Of a stretch of DNA of 48,156 bases, positions 7,842-16,073 are shown piece by piece (within the stretch, counting starts at the first letter, position 1; each line of letters starts with the position of its first letter). A model generated the notes under the pieces. It ran no database searches and had not been told where the DNA came from. It saw only the letters and a list, made by a program, of their open reading frames with translations. The translations under genes were made by a program, and so were the position numbers. Source of the stretch: a virus; the IMG/VR virus record IMGVR_UViG_3300026533_000004, positions 1 through 48,156 of that record, one strand, 5' to 3'.

Positions 7842-7950
7842 AACTGTGTGAGGATAAGGCAACCCTAGAGAGGTAAAACGGGTATATATAGTAGCATGAG
7901 ATAAAAATAATCCCACACTAAAAACTAGAGGTATAAATACCTCTAGTAGT
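7842..7950 (+). ncRNA. Candidate small structured RNA 1
   Basis: Begins about 5-8 bases after a strong promoter and ends at a perfect hairpin followed by T-rich sequence. GTGTG-A-GGAT (7846-7855) pairs with ATCC-CACAC (7910-7918), closing a ~70-base body. The 3' hairpin CTAGAGGTAT/ATACCTCTAG occupies 7925-7946. CTAGAG at 7865-7870 could instead pair with CTCTAG at 7941-7946, crossing the closing stem. Candidate RNA 2 at 10648 has the same 5'/3' closing sequence and topology. No known RNA family was recognised. Confidence 0.45.
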
Positions 7951-8446
7951 TTATTATAAACACTTTACCTACTTTTCTTAACTTTTCATAGTTATTTCTC
8001 CTAATAATATTAAATTTATCCCTTAAATTATTTAAAACATGTAAGGGTATAAATTTCCCCTCTCTTCGTTTATTTCGTTCTAATATTAAATTAAAATTAG
8101 TATTGAATACAACTATATTAATATCATAATTAGCTTTAATTGCAGGTTCTATTAAATTTTGAACACTATATTTACTTTCTTTATCCCATTCTAAATTAGT
8201 CATATCAATGATAATATTACTATTATTATTGATATAATCCTCTAATATAGCATTTAAATTAAAACTAACCTTATACTTTTTATAGTTATCATATTTTTCA
8301 TTGTAAGTATTCCCTACTATGCAATTTTCAAGTATATCATCAAAACTAATCACTTTATAAGAGTATTCTCTAGTTAATCTATGTCTAAACATAGTTTTAC
8401 CACTATTAGGTAATCCTGTTAATATTACTAATTGTTTTTGTTCCAT
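7943..8446 (-). CDS. P-loop kinase (AAA_33 / polynucleotide-kinase-like)
   Basis: 167 residues. The Walker A motif GLPNSGKT is at residues 11-18; a second-strand acid IIIDMTNLEWD at about 78-88 and the late IVVFNTNFNLILERNKRREG segment match small zeta-toxin/T4 polynucleotide-kinase-like P-loop enzymes. Such phage enzymes phosphorylate nucleic-acid 5' ends or nucleotides, often for RNA/DNA repair. Only the kinase domain is present, with no phosphatase. The TAG stop lies in the terminator hairpin of candidate RNA 1. Substrate cannot be deduced. Confidence 0.7.
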   Translation of the reverse strand: MEQKQLVILTGLPNSGKTMFRHRLTREYSYKVISFDDILENCIVGNTYNEKYDNYKKYKVSFNLNAILEDYINNNSNIIIDMTNLEWDKESKYSVQNLIEPAIKANYDINIVVFNTNFNLILERNKRREGKFIPLHVLNNLRDKFNIIRRNNYEKLRKVGKVFIINY

Positions 8447-8498
8447 GTTTTTATTCTTTTAAAAATTTTTAAAAGGATAACATACAGAATATTAAAAA

Positions 8499-8774
8499 CT
8501 ATTTAAACTGTTTAACATTATACCATAAATCTTTTTTTACAATAGTATCATCTTGCATAGTTAAATTAAGTATAACAACTGTAATAGGTGTAAATTTAAT
8601 AGTTATACTTGCAGGGATAGTTATAATATATTCATTATTTACTAATTCACCAATTATATTTATATCTTCCATTTTTTCAAAACAGTTATTATTACAATTA
8701 GTATATATATCTACTGTTACACTTTTAACATTATCTGCAGAGGTTTTAATTATTAAAGTTTCTCCTGTTATCAT
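8499..8774 (-). CDS. Hypothetical beta-rich protein
   Basis: 91 residues with AAAGGATA before the ATG. The sequence is predominantly beta (ETLIIKTSADNVKSVTVDIYTN, NNEYIITIPASITIKF, TVVILNLTMQDDTIVKKDLWYNV) and contains CNNNCFEKM. The alternating pattern resembles small phage head-tail joining or Ig-like structural proteins, but no family is recognised. It is divergent from the plus-strand head genes at 8845. Confidence 0.55.
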   Translation of the reverse strand: MITGETLIIKTSADNVKSVTVDIYTNCNNNCFEKMEDINIIGELVNNEYIITIPASITIKFTPITVVILNLTMQDDTIVKKDLWYNVKQFK

Positions 8775-8808
8775 TTTTTATATCCTTTATTTTTTAAATT
8801 ATTTTTAG

Positions 8809-8814
8809 TATAAT
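8809..8814 (+). promoter_or_regulatory. -10 element of structural-gene promoter
   Basis: TATAAT, then a short leader with ATATCTTAA and AAGGAG before the ATG at 8845. The same arrangement is found before the gp46-like and sheath genes. Confidence 0.45.
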
Positions 8815-8844
8815 ATTATATCTTAAATTAATAAGGAGATAAAA

Positions 8845-9357
8845 ATGACAACACAAGAAATAAATGAATTATGTAATGTGATAATTCAAAATATAGATGT
8901 TTTTAGTGATACTCTAAAAAAATATATTGATAGTAAAGATAGTGAACTTAATAGCTCTATTGATAGTAAGATAACTACTGCAAAAGAGGATATTTTAAAT
9001 CAAATTAGTGTTAATGCAGAGGATTTAAAAGCACTTAAAGATTTACTTGATAGTTTAGACGGTGAAGCAGACGGAGAAGTAAATTTACAAAATGCACTAT
9101 TAAAACTATTAGATAGAGTTAATAAACTAGAGGAAGATAATCAAACTATTAAAAATGATTTAACTAATTGTCAAACAAATATTACTAATATTAGCAATAA
9201 TGTTAAACTTAATAGTGATAATTTAAATGCAGTAGTTGAATGTATGACTAATATAAAAGAGGCTATTAGTATTGCAGAGAGTAAATTTAAAATAATTGGA
9301 ACAGCAACTACTGATACTACTACTTCAGATACAACATCAGAGGATAATGCTCTATAA
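8845..9357 (+). CDS. Coiled-coil structural protein (possible head fibre)
   Basis: 170 residues. Residues 15-140 are nearly continuous amphipathic helix with heptads (VFSDTLKKYIDSKDSELNSSI, DLKALKDLLDSLDG, ALLKLLDRVNKLEEDNQTIK, DLTNCQTNITNISNNVKLN), ending with a Thr/Asp-rich low-complexity tail (TTDTTTSDTTSEDN). Long coiled coils are usual in phage fibres and scaffolds. It heads a three-gene plus operon whose last gene is a head-morphogenesis protein; the next gene starts on its stop (TAATG). Confidence 0.5.
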   Translation: MTTQEINELCNVIIQNIDVFSDTLKKYIDSKDSELNSSIDSKITTAKEDILNQISVNAEDLKALKDLLDSLDGEADGEVNLQNALLKLLDRVNKLEEDNQTIKNDLTNCQTNITNISNNVKLNSDNLNAVVECMTNIKEAISIAESKFKIIGTATTDTTTSDTTSEDNAL

Positions 9358-9746
9358 TGACATTTGAAGATTACATATCTCTAACTCAATTAGTGAAGTT
9401 AGAGATAGATATACGACCTAATTCTACTATTACTATTAATAATGCTTTTAAAATAGTTAAAGATAGAGTAAATAGAGTTAGTAATCAATATAATATAGAT
9501 TGTAAAGCATTATTAACAGATAATAGAGATAATAAGCAATATACTATATATTCAGATTTAATGGTATCTAAATACAATATGGATAGAGATATTATTGAAT
9601 TAAATATAAGGAAAATAACTACTGTTACTACTTTAGATATAGATACAATTAAGCATAATAACGATATTGAAGTAAATGAATATAATGTATCTATTGATAA
9701 TACTACTCCAAATATTGAAATAAATAGTGATAAAAATACTTTATAG
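9357..9746 (+). CDS. Hypothetical protein in head operon
   Basis: 129 residues, overlapping the previous stop by one base. N-terminal helix and strand pattern (TFEDYISLTQLVKLEIDIRPNSTI, TINNAFKIVKDRVNRVSNQYN), then a beta-rich half with many Asp/Asn. Its place between the coiled-coil gene and the head-morphogenesis gene suggests a virion or head-assembly role, but no motif identifies it. Confidence 0.55.
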   Translation: MTFEDYISLTQLVKLEIDIRPNSTITINNAFKIVKDRVNRVSNQYNIDCKALLTDNRDNKQYTIYSDLMVSKYNMDRDIIELNIRKITTVTTLDIDTIKHNNDIEVNEYNVSIDNTTPNIEINSDKNTL

Positions 9747-9755
9747 GATTAAAAT

Positions 9756-10622
9756 ATGCAATTAAAAGATTTAAAGTTAGAGATATTATTTTTAAATCAG
9801 CAATATAATTATATAACTCATTTTAAAAATAGCAATAATGAAATCTTAAATAAAATTAGAAATATGCAAGATAAAGGATATAGTTTAACTACTATAAAAA
9901 AGTATCTATATTCACACCTAAAAGAGTTATATAAATATGTTAAAAAAGATATTGAAGATATGCAAAATAGTAATAATGAGTTAATTAAATTTGCATATAA
10001 TTATGATAAAGATATTAATACCTTAACTACTTTTACTATGGGTATGAATTTAGATGATTTAATTAATGCTAAAATATACTATCATCTAAATTTAATAGTA
10101 AGAGATTTAATAATTAATGAACTAAAAGTAAATACTATTAAAAGAAAAACTTTAAATAGTATTACTTCTACCACTTATGATTATTTAAAAGCAGATAGAC
10201 AGTATATTATTACTCAAATAGAAAAAAGTGATAATAATATAAAAGGGTGGTTATATAGTGCTATTTTAGACCGTAGAACATCTAATTTATGTATATCTCT
10301 TAATAATAGATTTTATAGTAAAAAAGTATATAAAGATAGGAGTAAATTACCATATATACCTAATGTAAATACTCACCCACATTGTCGAAGTATTTTAATT
10401 ACTATATATAAGGGTGATAATATTGCAGATTATAAAGGTTTAAGTATTAAAGAATTTATTACTAATGAGAAATATGAAGTTAAAAAACTTATTGGAGCTA
10501 GAAAATATAAACTTATGATTGATAATAATTTAAGTTTTAATGAAATTTTTAATTATAAAAATAATAAATTTTATACAAATGAAGAAATTAAGCAAAAAAT
10601 AAGAGAAAATATATTGAAATAA
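9756..10622 (+). CDS. Head morphogenesis protein (SPP1 gp7 / Mu F-like)
   Basis: 288 residues. The C-terminal half carries the diagnostic domain: IKGWLYSAILDRRTSNLCISLNNRFYS (about residues 166-192), then proline-containing IPNVNTHPHCRSILITIY (about 206-223), matching the W..vLDsRTc..C..l.g and P..HP.CRC pattern of this family. The N-terminal half is helical. Family members sit inside the capsid near the portal and help early DNA injection or assembly. Usually the gene is next to the portal; here it is far from it. TAGGA precedes the ATG. Confidence 0.8.
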   Translation: MQLKDLKLEILFLNQQYNYITHFKNSNNEILNKIRNMQDKGYSLTTIKKYLYSHLKELYKYVKKDIEDMQNSNNELIKFAYNYDKDINTLTTFTMGMNLDDLINAKIYYHLNLIVRDLIINELKVNTIKRKTLNSITSTTYDYLKADRQYIITQIEKSDNNIKGWLYSAILDRRTSNLCISLNNRFYSKKVYKDRSKLPYIPNVNTHPHCRSILITIYKGDNIADYKGLSIKEFITNEKYEVKKLIGARKYKLMIDNNLSFNEIFNYKNNKFYTNEEIKQKIRENILK

Positions 10623-10642
10623 TTGTAAAAATTTGATATAAT
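10614..10642 (+). promoter_or_regulatory. Sigma70-type promoter for candidate RNA 2
   Basis: TTGAAA (10614-10619), 17-base spacer, TATAAT (10637-10642), straddling the stop of the head-morphogenesis gene. No protein-coding gene follows on this strand; the predicted transcript begins near 10648. Confidence 0.65.
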
Positions 10643-10647
10643 TGCAA

Positions 10648-10793
10648 GGTGTGGGAAGATAAAGATATTTTATCAAATCCTTTAAATTTTATTTTTCCCC
10701 AAATTAGACTTCTAAAAGTAGTGTTATTTAAAATTTCCCTTTAAAACCTAATAACCCCACACATGTTTTTATCCTCAAATAACACTACTTTTA
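10648..10793 (+). ncRNA. Candidate small structured RNA 2
   Basis: Starts just after a near-consensus promoter. GTGTGGG (10649-10655) pairs with CCCACAC (10756-10762). A second helix of 17 bp pairs 10713-10729 (TAAAAGTAGTGTTATTT) with 10777-10793. The two helices cross, so they either form a pseudoknot or exclude each other. The 3' arm overlaps the last codons of the convergent helicase gene, so antisense or terminator roles are possible. The closing sequence is shared with candidate RNA 1 (GTGTG..G ... CCCACAC). Family unknown. Confidence 0.45.
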
Positions 10794-12103
10794 ATAAATC
10801 CTTTTAACATTTCTTTCATATTAAAATTTTTATTCTCTAAAGATTTATAAACTTTTTTATCATCATTAGTAGCAAATAAATGAAATATATTAACTATCTT
10901 TTTATCTTTACCCCTTGCAAGTCTTTTATTTAATTGTAGGTAGTTTTCTAAATTATCTAAAGGACTAAAATATATTATATTACTCCCACCATTTTGCATA
11001 TTTAAACCATGTGATATATTTGCATGGTGGACTAATAAATATTTAATCTTTCCATTATTCCATTTATTAATTAATTTATTAGCTATTTTCTTATTCCAAA
11101 GAGTTATATTTTTAATATTTTGTATGATTAAATCTCTTTGGAATTTAAAATTATATACTATTATAAAGTTTTCATTATCATAAGTTTCAAGTAGTTCTTT
11201 AAGTAATTTAATCCTCTCTAAATGCAATATTTCTACTTTATCGCCTACAATTAAACCACCTGATGATATTTGTAATAATTTAGAATATAATACACTTGCA
11301 GATTTAATAATACTATCTTCATCTAAATTATCATCAATATTCATTATAAAATCAGTTTTCATATCTTTGATAATTTTGATAATACTATTATTTAAACTAT
11401 GCTCTTTGTAATAGTAGTTAATTTTATGTATATCTTTAACCTCAACATTAAAAGTAATCTTTTTTATTTTATTCATGATAGTTTTATCCATACCTTTTAT
11501 TGGTTCGTAAACAGATTTTAAATATGGGTGTTTTTGCATATATTTATTTCTAAATTTAGTTATATAAGCCTCTAACCTTTTACCATTATCAAGTATATAA
11601 GTTTGAGACCATAAATCCATATATGTATTTGGATTTGGTGTCCCTGTTAAAAGTATTTTATACTTAAAATCTTGCTTTTTTAGGAGTTTTTTAATACTTT
11701 TAAATCTTACACTAGAGGGATTTTTAAATGCACTACTTTCATCTATAATTAAACAGTTAAATTTATTTCTATTTACCTCAACAAACCATTTAAAATTATA
11801 AATAGATATAGCTATAATATCTTTATTAGTATTTAATTGCTTTAATCTCTCTTTTGGACTACCCTCTACTATTTGCATAGATAAATTTATATTAAATTTA
11901 TTAATCTCATCATTCCAACTGTATAAAATATTAGGGAATGATACTAATAAAATTTTATCAATATATGCAAATTCTTTTAATAATTCTATTGCATTTAAAG
12001 TTATTAAAGTTTTACCTAAACCCATATCTAAAGTTATTAAACTTGTAGGATTATTTAAAATAAAATTCCTACAATCTCTTTGATATTTATCTAATATATA
12101 CAT
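10775..12103 (-). CDS. SNF2-like superfamily 2 helicase
   Basis: 442 residues. Motif I DMGLGKT is at 26-32, the DEAH-box equivalent IIDESSAFKN near 120, motif III LLTGTPNP near 150 and motifs V/VI near the C-terminus (HHANISHGLNMQNGGSNII, LQLNKRLARGKDKK). These make an ATP-driven DNA translocase with both RecA domains. Phage SNF2-like helicases work in replication or recombination. AAGGAG precedes the ATG; it lies 14 bases after the RecD/Dda-like helicase gene and shares its operon. Confidence 0.85.
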   Translation of the reverse strand: MYILDKYQRDCRNFILNNPTSLITLDMGLGKTLITLNAIELLKEFAYIDKILLVSFPNILYSWNDEINKFNINLSMQIVEGSPKERLKQLNTNKDIIAISIYNFKWFVEVNRNKFNCLIIDESSAFKNPSSVRFKSIKKLLKKQDFKYKILLTGTPNPNTYMDLWSQTYILDNGKRLEAYITKFRNKYMQKHPYLKSVYEPIKGMDKTIMNKIKKITFNVEVKDIHKINYYYKEHSLNNSIIKIIKDMKTDFIMNIDDNLDEDSIIKSASVLYSKLLQISSGGLIVGDKVEILHLERIKLLKELLETYDNENFIIVYNFKFQRDLIIQNIKNITLWNKKIANKLINKWNNGKIKYLLVHHANISHGLNMQNGGSNIIYFSPLDNLENYLQLNKRLARGKDKKIVNIFHLFATNDDKKVYKSLENKNFNMKEMLKGFIKSSVI

Positions 12104-12116
12104 TTATTGTAACTCC

Positions 12117-13382
12117 TTAATAAATATATAACTCTTCAACAGCTCTACTAATAGCAACATACATATTATCACTATTAGGTATATCATTCTTCAATACAAC
12201 AACTTTTTTATATGCCTTACCTTGTGCTTTATAGCTAGTAATAAACTGTGAATGTCTAGCAAAAGGTTTGAATTTTATAGACATATATTTTTTATAAACA
12301 TTTGCTAAACTCTCTTTATCTTTGCTATTTAATTTATCCTTACGATACATTTCCCAAAGTTCTTTTTTAGATTTATTATATACTGACATTAAATTTTTAA
12401 GAACTTTAATAAAATTCTTAAATCTAATATCTAAAACTTTTTTATATAACTCATAATCTCCTACTATACACGCATTAGGGTATCTATCATCACCCCATTC
12501 ATCATCTATATCAAATACTCTTAATTTTAAATAAATTTTTTCATGAATAGTAAAGAAATCTAAATCATCATCACCTAATAATTCCTCTACAATATCATCT
12601 AAATCTAATTGATAATTAGATACTTTTAATAATCTAACACTATCCCCATTATCATAAACTTTATCTCCGTTTTTGTATATTGGAGAAAATAAAACAACTT
12701 TAGTATGATTACTATATTTAATTAACTCTTTTTCCATTTTTGAAATAGCTTTATTTGTGTAGCCGATAATATAAGTATCTTCATCAAACATATTTAAATT
12801 AAATTTAGGGATATTAGGATTTAATTTATGTGTATCTCTAAACTCTGCAATCCATTGTGAAACTTGTTTATTAGTAGCTCTATAATTGTTTTTTAAATGT
12901 ATATGTTTATCTACATATTTAGTATAATCAACCTTTTTATCTTTTACGGGTGGTAATTGTTCTAAATCTCCAAATAGTATCATTTTTGTATAAATTGCAT
13001 TATCTAAAGTTTTAGATAGTAACTTTTTACCAACCATACTAACCTCATCTACTATTAACACTCTATCATATTGAGATAATTTATCTTCATCATCTGCAAA
13101 ATTATCAAATATAATAAATTCATCTTCTGATTTAGCTTCAATATTTTTATTAGGTAGTAAAGAAAATTCAGAATGTAAAGTTTTACCCCCAACATTTCTA
13201 CTTGCCATATTAGTAGGTGCAACTACATTATATTTGATTTTATTTTCATCAAATTCTTTTTTGATGTAGTTAATAATAGCAGATTTACCACTACCTGCTA
13301 CACCTGAAATAAATACTTTCTTGTATTTATTACTCAAACATGCATTTATTGCTTGATTTTGATATTTATCAAACTCTATCAT
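12117..13382 (-). CDS. RecD/Dda-like superfamily 1 helicase
   Basis: 421 residues. Walker A GVAGSGKS at 27-34, Walker B VLIVDEVSMVG near 108-118, motif III GDLEQLPPV at 138-146, and C-terminal motifs SYKAQGKAYKKVVV and YVAISRAVEELYIY. This is the T4 Dda/RecD2 (AAA_30) arrangement: a 5'-3' helicase that could unwind or remodel forks. It has its own early-type promoter at 13432-13460 and the AAAATTTAAAAGGATT leader common to the replication genes. Confidence 0.85.
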   Translation of the reverse strand: MIEFDKYQNQAINACLSNKYKKVFISGVAGSGKSAIINYIKKEFDENKIKYNVVAPTNMASRNVGGKTLHSEFSLLPNKNIEAKSEDEFIIFDNFADDEDKLSQYDRVLIVDEVSMVGKKLLSKTLDNAIYTKMILFGDLEQLPPVKDKKVDYTKYVDKHIHLKNNYRATNKQVSQWIAEFRDTHKLNPNIPKFNLNMFDEDTYIIGYTNKAISKMEKELIKYSNHTKVVLFSPIYKNGDKVYDNGDSVRLLKVSNYQLDLDDIVEELLGDDDLDFFTIHEKIYLKLRVFDIDDEWGDDRYPNACIVGDYELYKKVLDIRFKNFIKVLKNLMSVYNKSKKELWEMYRKDKLNSKDKESLANVYKKYMSIKFKPFARHSQFITSYKAQGKAYKKVVVLKNDIPNSDNMYVAISRAVEELYIY

Positions 13383-13431
13383 TTTTCAAATCCTTTTAAA
13401 TTTTATGTTATAATTCATATAGATACTTATA

Positions 13432-13460
13432 ATTATAACATAATGAACATTAAAATAAAA
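13432..13460 (-). promoter_or_regulatory. Early-type promoter with AATGNNCATT element (helicase operon)
   Basis: On the minus strand the element AATGTTCATT (13442-13451) is followed after four bases by TATAAT (13432-13437). The same element-to-(-10) spacing recurs before six other genes. The -35 hexamer is poor. Confidence 0.6.
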
Positions 13461-13478
13461 TTTAAAAAGGAATATAAA

Positions 13479-13847
13479 ATGAATTTACCAACAAATAATG
13501 AAATTAAAGCATTATTTAGAAATATTGCTTTTACTATAGGTAATGAAATAAGGTTAGAATATGAAAAATCAGGTGAATATACTAAACATGGTATAAAATA
13601 TAAAAACTTACCAAATAGAAGTTCTGCACCTTTTGAAAGCCCTGCATTACAAAGTGGTAATTTACATAGTAAAATAGATGTAGAATATAAAGATAAAGTT
13701 TTAAGTGTTGGTAGTGATGTTAAATATCTAAAATATTTAGAATTAGGAACTAAAAAGATGAAACCTCGTAATGGTTTAGAAATTGCATATAATAATATAG
13801 ATATTTTAGATATAATTGATAAAAAAGTAAAGTTATTCTTTAGATAG
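13479..13847 (+). CDS. HK97 gp10-like head-tail / tail-completion protein
   Basis: 122 residues from the ATG at 13479, chosen because AAAAAGGAATATAAA precedes it; the longer frame from 13353 starts inside the divergent promoter region. The conserved pattern SSAPFESPALQSGNLHSKIDVEYKDKVLSVGSDVKYLKYLELGTKKMKPRNGL (about 50-101) is characteristic of HK97-gp10-like proteins, which terminate the tail and join it to the head. First gene of a plus operon of three inserted among minus-strand replication genes. Confidence 0.8.
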   Translation: MNLPTNNEIKALFRNIAFTIGNEIRLEYEKSGEYTKHGIKYKNLPNRSSAPFESPALQSGNLHSKIDVEYKDKVLSVGSDVKYLKYLELGTKKMKPRNGLEIAYNNIDILDIIDKKVKLFFR

Positions 13848-13855
13848 GAGATAAT

Positions 13856-14452
13856 ATGCAACTAAATAATTTATTAAATAAATATGGAAATAAAGTTATT
13901 TTATTTATAAATAATACTCCAATACTTGCATTTGTAGATGAGGTTAAATATAAAAATAATGAGATTACTATTTTTATATTAATGGAATATAAAATTATAG
14001 ATAGTAATTTAAAGGTAGTATATAAAGGTGAATTGTATGATATTAAGGAGTATATTAACTATCATCATAGAAATAATCAATATAATCATACAGAGCTAAT
14101 TTTATATAAAAAAGCAGAGGTATTAACTACTAAATTAAATAATTTAGTTATTTATAAAAATAATATTACTGTGGACGATTGCAAAGTTAATAAAGCAAGT
14201 AATATATTAACTATTACTGATAATTACAATATAACTACTATTAAAGCTAATGAAATTATTGGTAATGATACTATTATAGATAGTTCAATTACTCATAAAA
14301 TTGCAATTAACTATATTTATAATTTAAATATTAGTAACATCTTAAGAATTAAAGATGATTATTTTAAAATTATAAATATAGAAAATTTAGATAATAGAAA
14401 TAAATTTTTAATTTTAGATTGTGAAAAATATAGTGATAATGAGAGGATTTAA
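13856..14452 (+). CDS. Probable head-closure/connector protein
   Basis: 198 residues, 8 bases after the gp10-like gene. It has two similar beta segments: KVVYKGELYDIKEYINYHHRN...TELILYKK (about 50-85) and NILRIKDDYFKIINIENLDNRNKFLILDCEK (about 160-192). Both resemble the strand-turn-strand of SPP1 gp16-like head-closure proteins, suggesting an internal duplication. Its position between gp10-like and DnaT-like connector genes supports a connector role, but the match is weak. Confidence 0.5.
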   Translation: MQLNNLLNKYGNKVILFINNTPILAFVDEVKYKNNEITIFILMEYKIIDSNLKVVYKGELYDIKEYINYHHRNNQYNHTELILYKKAEVLTTKLNNLVIYKNNITVDDCKVNKASNILTITDNYNITTIKANEIIGNDTIIDSSITHKIAINYIYNLNISNILRIKDDYFKIINIENLDNRNKFLILDCEKYSDNERI

Positions 14453-14454
14453 AT

Positions 14455-14943
14455 ATGTTTATAACTTATGAAGAAGATAAAGAAAATTATAATACCTATG
14501 TTAAAAGTGTTGATTTAGCAGGATTGGAGAGTTATATATTACCTAATTTATATACAGAGTTCAATACTTTAGATAATGCAACTAAAGATATATATCTATT
14601 TAATGCAAGTAAATTAATAGATAGTGAATATATATATTTAGGTAATAAATTAAATCCAATACAAGCTTTAAAATTCCCAAGAATAGGTTTAAATATAGAT
14701 AATGAAATAATCCCTTTAAATGTAAAAATTGCATGTGTATTAAGAGCTATTAAATATCAGCAAGATATTAATAATGAAGATAATAAAAATATTAAAAGGG
14801 ATAAAATAGGTAGAACTTTAGAGAGGGAATATTTTACATTTGGAGAGATAGATATTACCCAAAATAAAGATATTATTAGTAATATGATAGAGATTTATTT
14901 ATCTCCATATATTACTAATATTTTAAATGTTTGCAGGGGGTAA
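14455..14943 (+). CDS. Head-tail adaptor (DnaT-like family)
   Basis: 162 residues starting two bases after the previous stop. The pattern is that of phage adaptors of the DnaT-like family: a helical start with LDNATKDIYLFNASKLIDSEYIYLGNKLNPIQALKFPRIGLN (about 41-81), then PLNVKIACVLRAIKYQQD (about 87-104) and a REYFTFGEIDIT segment. It would form the ring below the portal. It ends four bases before the convergent VRR-NUC gene stop. Confidence 0.7.
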   Translation: MFITYEEDKENYNTYVKSVDLAGLESYILPNLYTEFNTLDNATKDIYLFNASKLIDSEYIYLGNKLNPIQALKFPRIGLNIDNEIIPLNVKIACVLRAIKYQQDINNEDNKNIKRDKIGRTLEREYFTFGEIDITQNKDIISNMIEIYLSPYITNILNVCRG

Positions 14944-14947
14944 TACA

Positions 14948-15241
14948 TTAACTATTTATAGGTTTTAAATTATAAAATTTAAGCTTATCCTCTAACATTT
15001 CAATACTATCAACATAAAAAGCTATACCACCTTTATTATTGATAGTATTAATCATAATTTGTTGATTAACTCTAGGTTTTTTACCTTTTTGTTTAACTTC
15101 AATAGCTACAAATTTACTATTGATACAGCATATTAAATCAGGTGTAGCACGGTTATTACTAACTTCACCCTTAATCACATAAGCATTGTATTTACTTTCT
15201 AAATATTTTTTAATTTTTGATTGTAAGTATTTTTCTAACAT
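14948..15241 (-). CDS. VRR-NUC domain nuclease
   Basis: 97 residues, essentially just the VRR-NUC fold. Catalytic PD-(D/E)xK residues are visible: ATPDLICC (D35) and FVAIEVKQKG (E48, K50), preceded by an N-terminal helix (LQSKIKKYLESKY) and followed by NQQIMINTINNKGG. Stand-alone VRR-NUC proteins of phages are structure-specific nucleases used in replication or junction resolution. AAAGGT precedes the ATG. It lies downstream of the ssDNA-binding protein gene. Confidence 0.8.
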   Translation of the reverse strand: MLEKYLQSKIKKYLESKYNAYVIKGEVSNNRATPDLICCINSKFVAIEVKQKGKKPRVNQQIMINTINNKGGIAFYVDSIEMLEDKLKFYNLKPINS

Positions 15242-15303
15242 TGAATTTACCTTTGGGAGAATTTTAAAAGTAGTATTGTGATTAGTAGGTATAAAACCTA
15301 CTA

Positions 15304-15921
15304 TTAAAAATCAGGGTCTAAGAAATATGCTTCTTCTTCTTCATCAAGTTCAAATTCACTAACATCAACGGTCATATCTGCATTTAATCTTTCAGTAAGT
15401 TTAAGCACTTTAATACCACTTAAACTACCAAAAATACCCTTATTAACATTTTCAGTTAAAGCATATAAATCAATTATAACAGTTAGAGTTACACCCCTAT
15501 ATAACTGTTCTTCAACTAAATCATTATCATTAATATCAAATATATCCCCGTCTATATCATATATAGTAGGTTTATACTTGTTTTTTAAACTAACTACCCA
15601 ACAATTTTGATAAACATCTTTATACTCAATAAATTGGTCTTTATCATCTCCATCACGAACACATGACTTAAATCTTTTACTTTCTTCACCAAGTTCAATA
15701 CCAAACTTAGCCTTATTTACCACATTATTAAATGTTTTTTCCAATTTTCTAGAACTTGGACTATCTTTATCAATACATAAATTTATTGAGTATTTACCAT
15801 TTTCATGGTCTTCAATATATTTACCGTTTTCATTGTCCCAACTAATTGGATTAATAATTGCTATCGTTTCAGCTATCCCAATAACTCTAACTCTTTCCTT
15901 AATTGTTTTAACTTTTGCCAT
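15304..15921 (-). CDS. DUF2815-type single-stranded DNA-binding protein
   Basis: 205 residues: a compact beta-rich body (RVRVIGIAETIAIINPI, KYSINLCIDKD, FIEYKDVYQNCWVVSLKNKYKP, YRGVTLTVIIDLYAL) and a C-terminal acidic tail (FELDEEEEAYFLDPDF), the usual protein-interaction tail of SSBs. The family is regularly found with DUF2800 exonucleases and phage polymerases, as here. The 5' leader carries two hairpins and an early-type promoter, suggesting regulated, perhaps autoregulated, expression. Confidence 0.8.
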   Translation of the reverse strand: MAKVKTIKERVRVIGIAETIAIINPISWDNENGKYIEDHENGKYSINLCIDKDSPSSRKLEKTFNNVVNKAKFGIELGEESKRFKSCVRDGDDKDQFIEYKDVYQNCWVVSLKNKYKPTIYDIDGDIFDINDNDLVEEQLYRGVTLTVIIDLYALTENVNKGIFGSLSGIKVLKLTERLNADMTVDVSEFELDEEEEAYFLDPDF

Positions 15922-15943
15922 GTTTTTATCCTTTTCATTAAAA

Positions 15944-15999
15944 TTATTAAGTCAAAAGACTTAATAAAAGATTTATATAACCCTTTACTAAATCTTTTA
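15944..15999 (-). promoter_or_regulatory. Two-hairpin leader upstream of the ssDNA-binding protein gene
   Basis: Perfect palindromic arms TTATTAAGTC/GACTTAATAA (15944-15953 and 15958-15967, AAAA loop) and TAAAAGATTT/AAATCTTTTA (15965-15974 and 15990-15999). The two share three bases, so they compete. Both lie between the promoter (16004-16032) and the ribosome-binding site, inside the predicted mRNA leader. Confidence 0.55.
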
Positions 16000-16003
16000 A
16001 ATT

Positions 16004-16032
16004 ATTATAATATAAAGAACATTAGATTAAGT
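16004..16032 (-). promoter_or_regulatory. Early-type promoter (ssDNA-binding protein)
   Basis: Minus-strand AATGTTCTTT (16014-16023), four bases, then TATAAT (16004-16009); weak -35. Confidence 0.6.
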
Positions 16033-16073
16033 TTAAATATTATAATAGTTTAAAAGATTTTAGAGAATACCTT

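Noticed and set aside
7846-7918. Candidate RNA 1 as a tRNA or tmRNA
   Set aside because: It has a closing stem but no D- or T-arm, no CCA-adjacent discriminator and no tag-peptide frame.
13353-13478. Longer N-terminus for the gp10-like protein
   Set aside because: The extra codons cover the divergent promoter and leader; the ribosome-binding site and family start point to 13479.
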